This document shows positions 1 to 7,991 of a stretch of DNA of 64,000 bases, piece after piece. The stretch covers positions 123,774-187,773 of the forward strand of contig NZ_JAEK01000004.1 of NCBI RefSeq assembly GCF_000518865.1. The letters are read 5' to 3'. The DNA comes from Bacillus sp. J37. Its GTDB lineage: Bacteria > Bacillota > Bacilli > Bacillales > Bacillaceae. The notes under the pieces were generated by a model, which searched no databases, was not told where the DNA came from, and was given only the letters and a program-made list of their open reading frames with translations. Positions within the stretch are counted from its first letter, which is position 1. Each line of letters starts with the position of its first letter. The position numbers and the translations under genes were made by a program.

Positions 1-443
1 AGTGATTCAGGTAAAAGGACTTTCCACATGATTGTGGATGTTTTTGCCCCCATAGATTTTGCAGCTTCAATAACCCCTTTATCCACTTCTCTTAAAGCAA
101 GCTCTACCATTCTTGCATAAAAAGGAGCTGCCCCGATAATTAAGGCGGGGAGTGCAGCATTTGCACCAAGGATAGAGCCAACAATCACTTTTGTCATCGG
201 TAAAAGCAAAATAACTAAAATAATAAACGGTATTGAACGAAAGATGTTTACTATTCCGGAAAGAATGGTGTTAAAAACAGTGTTACCCCATATGTTGCCC
301 TTCGATGTTAAAAATAATAGAAGACCTAGGATGATTCCAATCAATAAGGTTGCCACAACTGAAACACCTGTCATATAAGTCGTCTCATATGTTGCTTCCC
401 ATACCTTTTCCCAATTCACATTTGGAAGAAACTGTTCAAGCAT
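1..443 (-). CDS. metP: Methionine ABC transporter permease MetP/MetI (partial, C-terminus off window)
   Basis: Inner-membrane permease of the D/L-methionine ABC importer, which works with the ATPase MetN encoded just upstream and a lipoprotein MetQ expected beyond the window edge. The ~147 residues present start MLEQFLPNVNWEKVWEATYE and contain several hydrophobic segments plus the permease EAA-like loop, seen as an EAAKSMGA stretch near residue 127. The family is about 220 residues, so roughly the last third is missing. The ATG at 443 overlaps the metN 3' end by 8 bp, which implies translational coupling. Transcription should depend on the SAM riboswitch ahead of metN. Confidence 0.93.
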   Translation of the reverse strand, partial: MLEQFLPNVNWEKVWEATYETTYMTGVSVVATLLIGIILGLLLFLTSKGNIWGNTVFNTILSGIVNIFRSIPFIILVILLLPMTKVIVGSILGANAALPALIIGAAPFYARMVELALREVDKGVIEAAKSMGAKTSTIMWKVLLPES

Positions 444-1461
444 TCACCAGCACCTCCACTTCAACTTGTTGTTCTTTAATAAATGCTACAGTACGATCGA
501 TTTCTTCTTGTTTTCCATCTACATGTAAAAACAACGAACCATATGATCCATTTTGAGTTTGAGAGATTTTACCTTGAAGAATATTTACTTCGATCTGAAA
601 ATTTCGAATGATATTCGTAATTAACGGCCTCTCTGCTCCCTCACCTACAAATGTTAGCTGCAGTACTTTTCCAGAATCATAATTCTTTAACAAATGCTCC
701 ACTGCTTCCTTCGTATCGTCCGGTTCGGAAATTTGCTTTACAAATGTTCTTGTAATTGGTTTTTGCGGGTTTTTAAATACATCTAAAACATTTCCTTGTT
801 CCACTACCTCACCATTTTCCATCACTGCAACACGATGACAAATCTTACGAATAACATGCATTTCGTGTGTAATGAGAACAATGGTTAAACCTAAACGTTT
901 ATTAATATCGACTAATAACTCCAGAATCGAGTCAGTTGTTTGAGGATCCAGCGCTGAGGTTGCTTCATCACATAATAATACCTTTGGATTATTTGCTAGT
1001 GCTCTTGCTATACCCACACGCTGCTTTTGTCCACCACTTAATTGAGAAGGGTAAGCATTCTCCCGACCGTCCAAGCCAACAAGCTTGATTAATTCATCTA
1101 CACGTCTTAGTCGTTCAGCTTTTTTCACTCCGGCAATTTCTAATGGAAAGGCAATATTTTCACGAACTGTTCTTGACCATAACAAATTAAAATGCTGAAA
1201 AATCATGCTTATTTCTAAACGGGCTTTTCGGAGCTTCGCGCCTGAAGCAGAATCAATTCTACTGTCAGCTACTTTTACCTCTCCACTTGTTGGCTTTTCC
1301 AACCCATTTAATAGACGAATTAAAGAACTTTTTCCCGCTCCACTATAACCAATAATCCCAAAGATCTCACCTTTCTCGATCTCAAGATTCACATTATTCA
1401 CAGCTCTAACCTGGCCTGATTTTGTTTTATATATTTTATTGACATTTGATAATGTAATCAT
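436..1461 (-). CDS. metN: Methionine ABC transporter ATP-binding protein MetN
   Basis: Cytoplasmic ATPase subunit of the methionine importer. The 341-residue length is normal for MetN. Walker A is GYSGAGKSS near residue 38, the signature is LSGGQKQR near 141, and Walker B is VLLCDEATSALD near 160. The last ~90 residues form the NIL/ACT-like domain found in MetN, which in characterised homologues binds methionine and inhibits transport. The start is an ATG preceded by an AAGGTGA-type ribosome site. It is the first gene after the SAM-I riboswitch at 1502-1660, so expression should fall when SAM is abundant. Confidence 0.96.
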   Translation of the reverse strand: MITLSNVNKIYKTKSGQVRAVNNVNLEIEKGEIFGIIGYSGAGKSSLIRLLNGLEKPTSGEVKVADSRIDSASGAKLRKARLEISMIFQHFNLLWSRTVRENIAFPLEIAGVKKAERLRRVDELIKLVGLDGRENAYPSQLSGGQKQRVGIARALANNPKVLLCDEATSALDPQTTDSILELLVDINKRLGLTIVLITHEMHVIRKICHRVAVMENGEVVEQGNVLDVFKNPQKPITRTFVKQISEPDDTKEAVEHLLKNYDSGKVLQLTFVGEGAERPLITNIIRNFQIEVNILQGKISQTQNGSYGSLFLHVDGKQEEIDRTVAFIKEQQVEVEVLVNA

Positions 1462-1501
1462 CCTGTCACCTTCTTTCTAATTTCTTATTATTAAAGATAA
1501 A

Positions 1502-1534
1502 TAAAAAACCTTTCTACTAATGAGCAGAAAGGCA
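1502..1534 (-). terminator. Intrinsic terminator of the SAM riboswitch
   Basis: Read on the minus strand, a GCCTTTCT...AGAAAGG stem is followed by a T-run just before metN. It is the expression platform of the adjoining aptamer. Confidence 0.85.
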
Positions 1535-1662
1535 CTTATAAATCCTTTCTCTCATCTCTCAAAGCAATTGCTTTGCGTGAATTGGCACCATTTCAACATA
1601 TGTTGTTGGTTGCCGGGCTTCGTCGGGCACTTCCCTCCACCTCTCTTGATAAGAGCTTCTTA
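1535..1662 (-). promoter_or_regulatory. SAM-I (S-box) riboswitch upstream of metNP
   Basis: On the minus strand the leader opens with CTCTTATCAAGAGAGGTGGA (1655-1636), the canonical S-box P1/P2 sequence. It continues with AGGGA, a GCCC...GGGC-type P2 stem, GCAACC, and a GGTGCCAATTC segment. These blocks are diagnostic of the SAM-I aptamer. It is followed by a terminator, so the inferred mode is transcription termination when SAM is bound. This fits control of a methionine importer. Confidence 0.95.
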
Positions 1663-1702
1663 TATTAAATTAAGTAAATGTCGGTTTTTAAATACGAGTG
1701 TG

Positions 1703-1733
1703 ATTGTATCATGTGTTAAAAAATCATGTCAAT
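1703..1733 (-). promoter_or_regulatory. Probable SigA promoter of the metNP leader
   Basis: A minus-strand TTGACA (1733-1728) lies upstream of the S-box. The -10 is either GATACA (17-nt spacer) or TACAAT (19-nt spacer). Start site not determined. Confidence 0.55.
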
Positions 1734-1795
1734 CAAAAACCTTTTGTTATAAAATTTGAAAAATTCTGGTTTATCTATAAAAAGCACCCCAATAC

Positions 1796-1838
1796 AAAAA
1801 GAAATAGGATGACATAAGCGATCATCCTATTTCTTTTA
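1796..1838 (-). terminator. Terminator downstream of metY
   Basis: A perfect GAAATAGGATGA/TCATCCTATTTC stem (arms 1801-1812 and 1822-1833) is followed on the minus strand by a T-run. It sits 4 bp past the stop of the sulfhydrylase gene. Confidence 0.88.
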
Positions 1839-1841
1839 ATT

Positions 1842-3155
1842 TTATATATTCACTTGTTCTAAACTTCTTATCCCTGTAGCCTTTTCAATAGCTTGTTCAA
1901 GGTCCTCAATCAAATCATCAATATGTTCTATTCCCACTGAAAGGCGAATTAAGTCTTCTTTAACTCCTGATTTCTTTAAATCCTCAACATTCAGTTGTTG
2001 ATGTGTTGTACTTGCCGGATGGATAATTAAGCTTTTGGCATCCCCTACATTTGCCACATGTGACCACAATTCAACAGAGTTTATTAAGGATGCTCCTGCT
2101 TCTCTTCCACCTTTAATGCCAAACACGATGACTGCCCCTGCCCCCTTAGGAAGATATTTATCAGCCAAATCTTTTGCTGGATGATTCGGGCTTTCAGGGT
2201 ATAGCACCCATTCTACAGCGGGATGGTTCTCAAGGTAATCAACCATTTTTCGCGCATTTGATACATGCTCTTTCATTCGCACATGAAGAGTTTCTAAACC
2301 AAGTGTAAATTGAAATGCATTGTAAGGGCTAATGGCAGGTCCCATATCTCTTAATAATTGAACTCTCGCTTTGATGATATATGCTTGTGCACCTAAGGCC
2401 TCAGAATATACGAGGTCATGATAGCTTGGGTCAGGTGTTGTAAATCCGGGGAATTTAGGGCTATTCCAGTTAAACTTCCCACCGTCTACGATCACTCCTC
2501 CCAGTGTTGTTCCATTTCCTAATAACCATTTGGTAGCAGAGTGAACAACAATATCAGCACCATGTTCAATCGGCTTACACAAATATGGAGTTGCAAATGT
2601 ATTATCAACAATTAGCGGAATACCAGCTTCATGTGCGATTTCTGCAACAGCTTCAATATCGAGAATATCTAAACTTGGATTACCAATTGTTTCAGCAAAA
2701 ATTGCTTTCGTTTTTGGAGTGATGGCTGCACGGAAATTCTCAGGGTTCTTCGGATCAACAAAAGTTGTGTTAATTCCATATTTCGGCAAGGTTGCGGCAA
2801 ACAAATTATACGTTCCACCGTATAGGGTAGATGCTGATACAATTTCATCGCCAGCGCCAGCGATATTCAATACAGATAATGTAATCGCTGCCATTCCACT
2901 TGCTACAGCTAAACTGCCAATACCTCCCTCAAGTTGGGCAATTCTTTCCTCAAATACTGTTGCTGTTGGATTATGTATTCTTGTATAGATATATCCCGGC
3001 TCTTTCAAACCAAATAAATTAGCGGCATGTTCAGTATTATCAAACACATAAGCGTTGGACTGATAAATAGGTACAGATCTTGCACCTGTCATTTCATCTT
3101 TTTTTAATCCACCGTGAATTGTTAATGTTTCTTGTCGATATTGTTTTTCATTCAT
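1842..3155 (-). CDS. metY: O-acetylhomoserine sulfhydrylase (PLP-dependent)
   Basis: PLP enzyme of the Cys/Met metabolism family. It is expected to make homocysteine from O-acetylhomoserine and sulfide in the cytoplasm. The 437-residue length fits MetY-type sulfhydrylases (~430) better than the ~380-residue cystathionine synthases and lyases. The Schiff-base lysine is K209 in SATKW, and the PLP-stacking YTRIHNPT block is at 57-64. The ATG follows a GGGGAGGA site. It neighbours the methionine importer, but I see no S-box in its own leader (3156-3291). O-succinylhomoserine use cannot be excluded from sequence alone. Confidence 0.9.
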   Translation of the reverse strand: MNEKQYRQETLTIHGGLKKDEMTGARSVPIYQSNAYVFDNTEHAANLFGLKEPGYIYTRIHNPTATVFEERIAQLEGGIGSLAVASGMAAITLSVLNIAGAGDEIVSASTLYGGTYNLFAATLPKYGINTTFVDPKNPENFRAAITPKTKAIFAETIGNPSLDILDIEAVAEIAHEAGIPLIVDNTFATPYLCKPIEHGADIVVHSATKWLLGNGTTLGGVIVDGGKFNWNSPKFPGFTTPDPSYHDLVYSEALGAQAYIIKARVQLLRDMGPAISPYNAFQFTLGLETLHVRMKEHVSNARKMVDYLENHPAVEWVLYPESPNHPAKDLADKYLPKGAGAVIVFGIKGGREAGASLINSVELWSHVANVGDAKSLIIHPASTTHQQLNVEDLKKSGVKEDLIRLSVGIEHIDDLIEDLEQAIEKATGIRSLEQVNI

Positions 3156-3291
3156 TTTGATTCCTCCCCTATTGTATTACCTGCCTTGTCTACAAATAGG
3201 TGCAAATACTTGATGAAAAAACTCTGTTTTTAGACTCTTCTATTGTAATCTCCCAAGCATATATTCGGCAAGTCTTCAGGGAGGTTTAACC

Positions 3292-3609
3292 CTATCTTAA
3301 TTTAATAAGTGCATCAAGCTTTAAAAAATCACGATAAGACCCTTTTATGGATATACTTCCGAAAGATAATAACTGTTTCATGCTAATGTTATTTTTGATC
3401 ATATCCTCTAAATCTTTCTTTCCACCCTCAATAAAGAAATCTACCTTTTGTGGACAATAAGCCAAAATACTTGATCCTTTTGATGAAAGCTCAAGATAAT
3501 AACTCTCACTACTTTTGGGCCTGACTTCAACAATAAGTTTTCGATTCATTAATATGGGCTTTATAAAATCAGCTTTATTTAGGCTGGAAATAAAATCAGT
3601 CAAGAACAT
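3292..3609 (-). CDS. yusD: YusD-like small protein, possibly SCP2-like
   Basis: Small soluble protein of 105 residues with no signal peptide or membrane segment. The centre reads LSSKGSSILAYCPQKVDFFIEGG and the C-terminal half KNNISMKQLLSFGSISIKGS, a pattern reminiscent of sterol-carrier-protein-2 domains, where a small ligand-binding fold ends in a 'gdkellaLqlGkikikG'-type strand. This assignment is by eye only. The gene lies in the same order as yusD of B. subtilis. Its Shine-Dalgarno sits in the foot of a long inverted repeat (3621-3663), so translation may be modulated. Confidence 0.6.
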   Translation of the reverse strand: MFLTDFISSLNKADFIKPILMNRKLIVEVRPKSSESYYLELSSKGSSILAYCPQKVDFFIEGGKKDLEDMIKNNISMKQLLSFGSISIKGSYRDFLKLDALIKLR

Positions 3610-3620
3610 AAAAAATCCTC

Positions 3621-3663
3621 CCGATCATCAATTAGTTTAATAACTAATTTCATGAATGATCGG
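3621..3663 (-). promoter_or_regulatory. Long hairpin abutting the yusD-like ribosome site
   Basis: Outer arms CCGATCAT (3621-3628) and ATGATCGG (3656-3663) enclose inner arms AATTAGTT and AACTAATT. In minus-strand RNA the hairpin ends in GATCGG, directly followed by GAGGATTTTTTATG, so the hairpin foot overlaps the SD. It may terminate yusE transcription (the T-run follows) or gate translation of the next gene. Confidence 0.6.
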
Positions 3664-3716
3664 AAGAATCCTTTAAATAAAACTCGACAGTTTCTGCCTT
3701 TCTTGTGGAAACAGTA

Positions 3717-4046
3717 CTATTTCCCAAGAAATATGTCATCTTTTCCATTATATTGTTTTAAAAGGTCATAAAGGTATCCCACTGACTGAAATGCATATAC
3801 CTTTTCCTTTAATTTCCCATCTACGAATAAAAGCAAACACGGTACACTTTCAATCCCTAATTCTTTCGCTTCTTCAGGATAATAATTTAAATTAATTGAA
3901 TAAATATCTAATTCTGGAAGTAATTCATCTACTACATTTAGCATCTTTTTTGCAACCTGACACGTACCACACATTGGTGTAAATAAATACATGACATGAA
4001 GGCCTTTATTCAGTATTGTAAGCTGCTTTTCATTCCAATCAATCAT
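3717..4046 (-). CDS. yusE: Thioredoxin-like protein YusE
   Basis: Small cytoplasmic thioredoxin-fold protein of 109 residues with the redox motif CGTC (about residues 26-29, after LFTPM) and the conserved cis-proline segment SVPCLLLF. The cis-Pro is followed by an additional cysteine. There is no signal peptide, so it is unlikely to be secreted. The substrate is not known. It follows the Toprim gene yusF at 24 bp spacing, as in B. subtilis. Confidence 0.85.
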   Translation of the reverse strand: MIDWNEKQLTILNKGLHVMYLFTPMCGTCQVAKKMLNVVDELLPELDIYSINLNYYPEEAKELGIESVPCLLLFVDGKLKEKVYAFQSVGYLYDLLKQYNGKDDIFLGK

Positions 4047-4069
4047 AGTCCTAACTTTTTTACACCCTT

Positions 4070-4417
4070 CTAAAGAAATTTTGCATTTACATCTATATTA
4101 GCAGTAAGCAGGACTGATGCAACGTGATGATCAGGCGCTGTTGCAACCTCACGATACGCCCTGTCAATATAGAGGTGGGAGGCTTCTGGAAACTCCCGCT
4201 TAAATTGTTTTCGCAAACGATCTCCGGCATCATCTGAATCAACTAAAATATATACATCTTTAAGAAATAACTCTTCAATTAATTCATCCATTTTTGTTAA
4301 ACTGATCGTTCCATTTGTACAGATGATTTCTATTGGCTCACATATTACATTTAGAACTTTCTTTTTATCTGATTTCCCCTCAACAATTAATACTTTTTCA
4401 ACCTCAACTAACGACAT
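4070..4417 (-). CDS. yusF: Stand-alone Toprim domain protein YusF
   Basis: Short Toprim protein, related to the catalytic fold of primases, topoisomerases and RNase M5. The catalytic glutamate is in IVEGKSDK near the N-terminus and the DxD pair is in LVDSDDAGDR. At ~115 residues it is little more than the Toprim domain, like RNase M5-type small Toprim proteins. I chose the ATG at 4417 (MSLVEV) because the TTAGGTGATG site is best spaced for it; a GTG and an ATG lie 6-9 nt upstream. Its biological substrate is unknown. Confidence 0.85.
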   Translation of the reverse strand: MSLVEVEKVLIVEGKSDKKKVLNVICEPIEIICTNGTISLTKMDELIEELFLKDVYILVDSDDAGDRLRKQFKREFPEASHLYIDRAYREVATAPDHHVASVLLTANIDVNAKFL

Positions 4418-4569
4418 AACCATCACCTAATTTTAAATGTAAAAGTCTTTTCTATAACGTATTCGATTTGTCGAGGTTGTTTCCCTTTAATTATATGTTT
4501 TTTCTTTTTCATATCGAAAAAACATATAAAGAAAACAGACCATTTAGTATATAAAAAAGGTGAAAGTGC

Positions 4570-4595
4570 AAAAAAGCAGTGGTGTTAGCCACTGC
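4570..4595 (-). terminator. Terminator after yusG
   Basis: A GCAGTGG/CCACTGC stem with a six-base loop (arms 4576-4582 and 4589-4595) is followed on the minus strand by six Ts. It starts 7 bp beyond the yusG stop. Confidence 0.88.
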
Positions 4596-4602
4596 TTTTC
4601 CA

Positions 4603-4839
4603 TTAACACCAGCCATTTTCATCGTCACAGTCGACATATTTTTGATCTGGTCCAGATAACACATCTGCAATTTGGTAAAAGTGGCTATTATTAAATTCAT
4701 AACCAGCTTTCAAGTTATAATTGTTTTCTGAGACCATCTGGCCTATTTTTTCATTTTCCAGATAAAGATTTAATTGCCCATCTCCAAATTTCCCGACAAC
4801 TCGATCAGTGATATCTAATCGTTGTTTTTGAATAGACAT
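4603..4839 (-). CDS. yusG: YusG-like small conserved protein
   Basis: Protein of 78 residues ending in an acidic, cysteine-containing tail (YVDCDDENGWC). It starts at an ATG behind a strong AAAGGAGGGTG site. There is no signal peptide or transmembrane segment, and I recognise no catalytic motif. It sits between gcvH and yusF exactly as yusG does in B. subtilis. A dedicated terminator follows it. Function unknown. Confidence 0.78.
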   Translation of the reverse strand: MSIQKQRLDITDRVVGKFGDGQLNLYLENEKIGQMVSENNYNLKAGYEFNNSHFYQIADVLSGPDQKYVDCDDENGWC

Positions 4840-4897
4840 ATGGACACCCTCCTTTACCTTACTTATAGGATGTCCATATTTTTTCGCATCATGCTTA

Positions 4898-5281
4898 TTA
4901 GTCTTGATTGGTCTTTTCTGTATATTGTTCTGCAGTCATTAATTTTTCAACATCTGCAATATCTGAAGGCTCAATAACAATCATCCACGCCTTTTCATAT
5001 GGAGATTCATTTACAAATTCAGGGCTATCATCAAGATCTTCATTGATGTCAATAATTTTCCCACTTATTGGTGCATAAAGCTCAGAAACAGTCTTTACAG
5101 ATTCAACACTTCCAAACGGCTCGTCCGCTTTTATTTCATCGCCAACTTCCGGTAGTTCGACGAAAACGATATCACCTAGTTCTGATTGAGCAAAATCAGT
5201 AATGCCGATTCGAACTTTTTCTCCTTCAACTTTTACCCATTCGTGCTCTTCTGAATAACGAAGTTCTTTTGGTGTGTTCAT
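4898..5281 (-). CDS. gcvH: Glycine cleavage system H protein
   Basis: Lipoyl carrier protein of 127 residues. It shuttles the aminomethyl group between the P and T proteins, and in Bacillus it is also a source of lipoyl groups for other lipoylated enzymes. The lipoylation site is K63 in ESVKTVSE, within the expected beta-hairpin, and the N-terminal [10 protein letters not shown] is typical. The other gcv genes are not in this window, so gcvH stands alone as it does in B. subtilis. The ATG follows GGAGG. Confidence 0.97.
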   Translation of the reverse strand: MNTPKELRYSEEHEWVKVEGEKVRIGITDFAQSELGDIVFVELPEVGDEIKADEPFGSVESVKTVSELYAPISGKIIDINEDLDDSPEFVNESPYEKAWMIVIEPSDIADVEKLMTAEQYTEKTNQD

Positions 5282-5406
5282 GTTCTCATACCTCCAGGAT
5301 TTTTATCATTATGAATGTTATTGGATCCGTTATACTACCTTTATTTTCTAACATAGTAATCACTATTGTTTTAGCAGTTTTTTTGCACTGTTGCAAGTGG
5401 ATCAGT

Positions 5407-5766
5407 TTAATTTTCCCACGCTTCAACAAATTGGTCTTCCTTAAAACCTATTGTTACCTTTTGATTTCCAACAGTAAGTGGTCGTTTCACTAACATTCCA
5501 TTAGACGATAATAGGTCGAGCATTTCGTCCTCTGACATTGATGCTAATTTATCTTTAAGACCAAGCTCTCGGTATTTTTGTCCACTTGTATTAAAGAATT
5601 TTTTTAGTTCTACTCCACTCTTTTGGTAAATGCTTGATAGTTCTTCTTTGGAAGGAGGATTTTCCACAATATGTATTTCATTCAATTCAATGTTATGTTC
5701 TTCTAACCATTTTTTCGCTTTTCGACATGTTCCACATTTAGGGTACCAGTAAAAATCTAATGCCAT
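5407..5766 (-). CDS. yusI: ArsC/Spx-family thioredoxin-fold protein YusI
   Basis: ArsC-family protein of 119 residues with a CxxC motif (YPKCGTCRKAKKWL, residues ~10-13). The family-wide segment VKRPLTV near residue 95 carries the arginine typical of glutaredoxin-dependent arsenate reductases. Whether it reduces arsenate is unproven; close relatives include Spx and MgsR, which bind RNA polymerase. The start at 5766 (MALDFYWY) follows a strong GGAGGTGAT site and is preferred to upstream in-frame starts. It is followed 125 bp on by gcvH. Confidence 0.85.
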   Translation of the reverse strand: MALDFYWYPKCGTCRKAKKWLEEHNIELNEIHIVENPPSKEELSSIYQKSGVELKKFFNTSGQKYRELGLKDKLASMSEDEMLDLLSSNGMLVKRPLTVGNQKVTIGFKEDQFVEAWEN

Positions 5767-5944
5767 TTGTATCACCTCCAACATCACATAATCAATAAAG
5801 TACTATTCCATTTTTGGAGAGGAATATTTTTCTTTATCTTATCATAGATTTTTGACTGCGCCTAATTAGGAATGTCCTGTTTGTAACAAATTTCCTCAAA
5901 TTTAAGAGGCTGTTTTGGTATACTTTGCGATGTTATAGGTGAAA

Positions 5945-6078
5945 ATTAGTTCGTTTCATTGCGCTCCAGACACTCCATGCGTCGGGGAGGAAGCCGAGCC
6001 TCCTCAGCTTCGCCTGCGGGTTCTCGCCCTTTCCTCTTCTTCCGAAGAAGTCGAGTGTCTTCCGCTCCATTCCACTGC
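5945..6078 (-). repeat. Bacillaceae intergenic repeat, family 1 (TGGAGCGGAAG type)
   Basis: On the minus strand the element begins TGGAGCGGAAGACACTCGAC, contains GAACCCGCAGGCGAAG and GAGGAGGCTCGGCTTCCTCC, and ends with TGGAGTGTCTGGAGCGCAAT. These blocks match the interspersed structured repeats common between genes in Bacillaceae ('TGGAGCGGAAG...CGAGACTCC...GAGGAGGCTC...TGGAGCG'). It is markedly GC-richer than its surroundings. It fills the 5788-6103 gap between yusI and fadE; I see no gene there. A second member is at 54927-55126. Confidence 0.75.
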
Positions 6079-6103
6079 TACAATCTTTAAGAAGATAGCC
6101 ATG

Positions 6104-6140
6104 AAAAAGAGACAATCCCAGTTAAAAAGATTGCCTCTTT
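6104..6140 (-). terminator. Terminator after fadE
   Basis: An AAAGAGACAATC/GATTGCCTCTTT stem (6106-6117 and 6129-6140) is followed on the minus strand by a T-run. It lies 4 bp past the fadE stop and ends the fad operon. Confidence 0.83.
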
Positions 6141-6144
6141 CCAC

Positions 6145-7929
6145 TTATGCCAAATAAGCGTTTTTATCAATAATAGCTGCTGCGATTTCTCTTTTCTTGC
6201 CGATTACATTGATTGGTGTATGTCTGGTGAATTTTCGTAAGGCTGATAACATCATGCGGAGGGAATCACCGGATTCCACTGCAATTAATGACTCTTTGGC
6301 ATGGGACTCAATTTCATTAAATGCTTCCTGACAGTATACCTGTGTATAAAGAAGCTTTTGCTTATTTTTTTCTTCACCAGTTTTTGCGATCGCCTTTTCT
6401 GTTCGTAGAATCGCTGATTCCATTGCATATACATTGCTCACGATATCTGCAATATTCACTAATACTTCCTGCTCTTTTTGTAGTTCTTTTCCGTATTTTT
6501 GTGCAGCAAGACCTGCAATTAATACACCGATTTTCTTCGCATTTTTCAAAAGGTTTTTCTCTTGCTCCAATATTCCATCTCCAACTTCCTCAGGCATAAG
6601 CATCATCAACTCTTCTTGTAAGCTTTGTGCTTTTTGGAATAAAGGCAATTCTCCTTTAAGCGCTTTTCGTAAATAAGTTCCCGGTACTAATAAGCGATTA
6701 ATTTCATTTGTTCCTTCAAAAATACGATTAATACGGGAATCACGATAAACACGCTCTACTTCATATTCAGCCATAAAACCGTAGCCGCCATGGATTTGGA
6801 CCGCTTCATCGACAACATAATCTAGTGTTTCCGAACCAAAAACTTTATTCAATGAGCACTCAATTGCATATTCAGCAATAGATTTGGCTACTTCTTTACC
6901 ATCTTTGATTTCGTCATCTGTTAGTCTGCTCATACGATCCTCAAAAAGTCCGACTGTCCGATAAACAGAACTTTCCATCGCATACGTTTTCACAGCCATA
7001 TTGGCAAGTTTTTCTTGAATAAGTGAGAAGCTAGAAATTGGAGTTTTAAATTGTTGACGTTGATTTGCGTATTGAACAGCAACATCGATCAATCTTTTTG
7101 AACCGCCAATTGTTCCAACTGCAAGTTTGTAACGGCCGATATTTAATATATTAAAAGCAATGACATGACCTTTTCCAAGCTCACCTAATAAGTTTTCTAT
7201 AGGGACAAGTGCATCTTCTAAAATAACCGTTCTTGTTGAAGAGCCTTTTATCCCCATCTTCTTTTCTTCAGGTCCGGTCGACACCCCTGGAAAATCTCTT
7301 TCTACAATAAAGGCTGAAAAGTGTTCACCATCTACTTTCGCATATACGATAATAACATCAGCAAAACCGGAGTTTGTGATCCATTGCTTTTCACCATTTA
7401 ACACATAATGTGTACCTTCTGCATTTAATCTTGCCGTTGTTTTTGCTCCTAATGCATCAGATCCTGAGCTAGGCTCTGTTAATGCATAGGCAGCAATTTT
7501 TTCACCTGTTGCAAGTTCAGGTAAGTACTTCTTTTTTTGCTCGTCATTTCCAAACAGAACAATCGGTAATGAACCAATTCCAACATGGGCACCAAAGGTA
7601 AGCGAAAAGCTTCCTGCCCTTGAGATTTTCTCAGTAATAAGTGCAGAGCTTATTTTATCTAAACCGAACCCACCGTATTCTTCAGGAACATCTGCACCTA
7701 ATAAACCAAGCTCCCCTGCTTGCTTTAACAGTTTCACAGATTTTTCAAATTGATGATTTTCTATGTCTTCTAGATGAGGTAAAACTTCATTTACAGTAAA
7801 TTCTTCTGTTGTTTTTGCTATCAGCTTCTGCTCATCTGTAAAGTCTTCCGGGGTAAACATGCGATCGTACGAGATATCCTCAATTAAGAAGCTGCCACCT
7901 TTAATCACCGAATTCGTTGCTTTTGCCAT
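6145..7929 (-). CDS. fadE: Acyl-CoA dehydrogenase FadE
   Basis: FAD-dependent acyl-CoA dehydrogenase that catalyses the first oxidation of beta-oxidation. The 594 residues include a C-terminal extension of about 200 beyond the ~380-residue core, as in very-long-chain enzymes. Core motifs are YALTEPSSGSDA, QWITNSGFADV, QIHGGYGFMAEY and IFEGTNEINR; the glutamate of IFEG is the expected catalytic base. The ATG at 7929 follows a GTGGGGGAA site, so an upstream in-frame GTG that lies within that site is rejected as start. It is last in fadN-fadA-fadE and controlled from the FadR box at 11592. Confidence 0.95.
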   Translation of the reverse strand: MAKATNSVIKGGSFLIEDISYDRMFTPEDFTDEQKLIAKTTEEFTVNEVLPHLEDIENHQFEKSVKLLKQAGELGLLGADVPEEYGGFGLDKISSALITEKISRAGSFSLTFGAHVGIGSLPIVLFGNDEQKKKYLPELATGEKIAAYALTEPSSGSDALGAKTTARLNAEGTHYVLNGEKQWITNSGFADVIIVYAKVDGEHFSAFIVERDFPGVSTGPEEKKMGIKGSSTRTVILEDALVPIENLLGELGKGHVIAFNILNIGRYKLAVGTIGGSKRLIDVAVQYANQRQQFKTPISSFSLIQEKLANMAVKTYAMESSVYRTVGLFEDRMSRLTDDEIKDGKEVAKSIAEYAIECSLNKVFGSETLDYVVDEAVQIHGGYGFMAEYEVERVYRDSRINRIFEGTNEINRLLVPGTYLRKALKGELPLFQKAQSLQEELMMLMPEEVGDGILEQEKNLLKNAKKIGVLIAGLAAQKYGKELQKEQEVLVNIADIVSNVYAMESAILRTEKAIAKTGEEKNKQKLLYTQVYCQEAFNEIESHAKESLIAVESGDSLRMMLSALRKFTRHTPINVIGKKREIAAAIIDKNAYLA

Positions 7930-7991
7930 GAAAAATTCCCCCACTCTTTTATTGTCAATTCACGATCTATTCATCTAACAATGGCCCATGG

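Noticed and set aside
5939..6157. 72-codon + strand and 60-codon - strand frames near 6 kb
   Set aside because: They lie within the GC-rich family-1 repeat; the readings are a product of the repeat.
6145..7944. An extra five-residue N-terminus for FadE (GTG at 7944)
   Set aside because: The GTG forms part of the Shine-Dalgarno-like GTGGGGGAA; the ATG at 7929 is correctly spaced.
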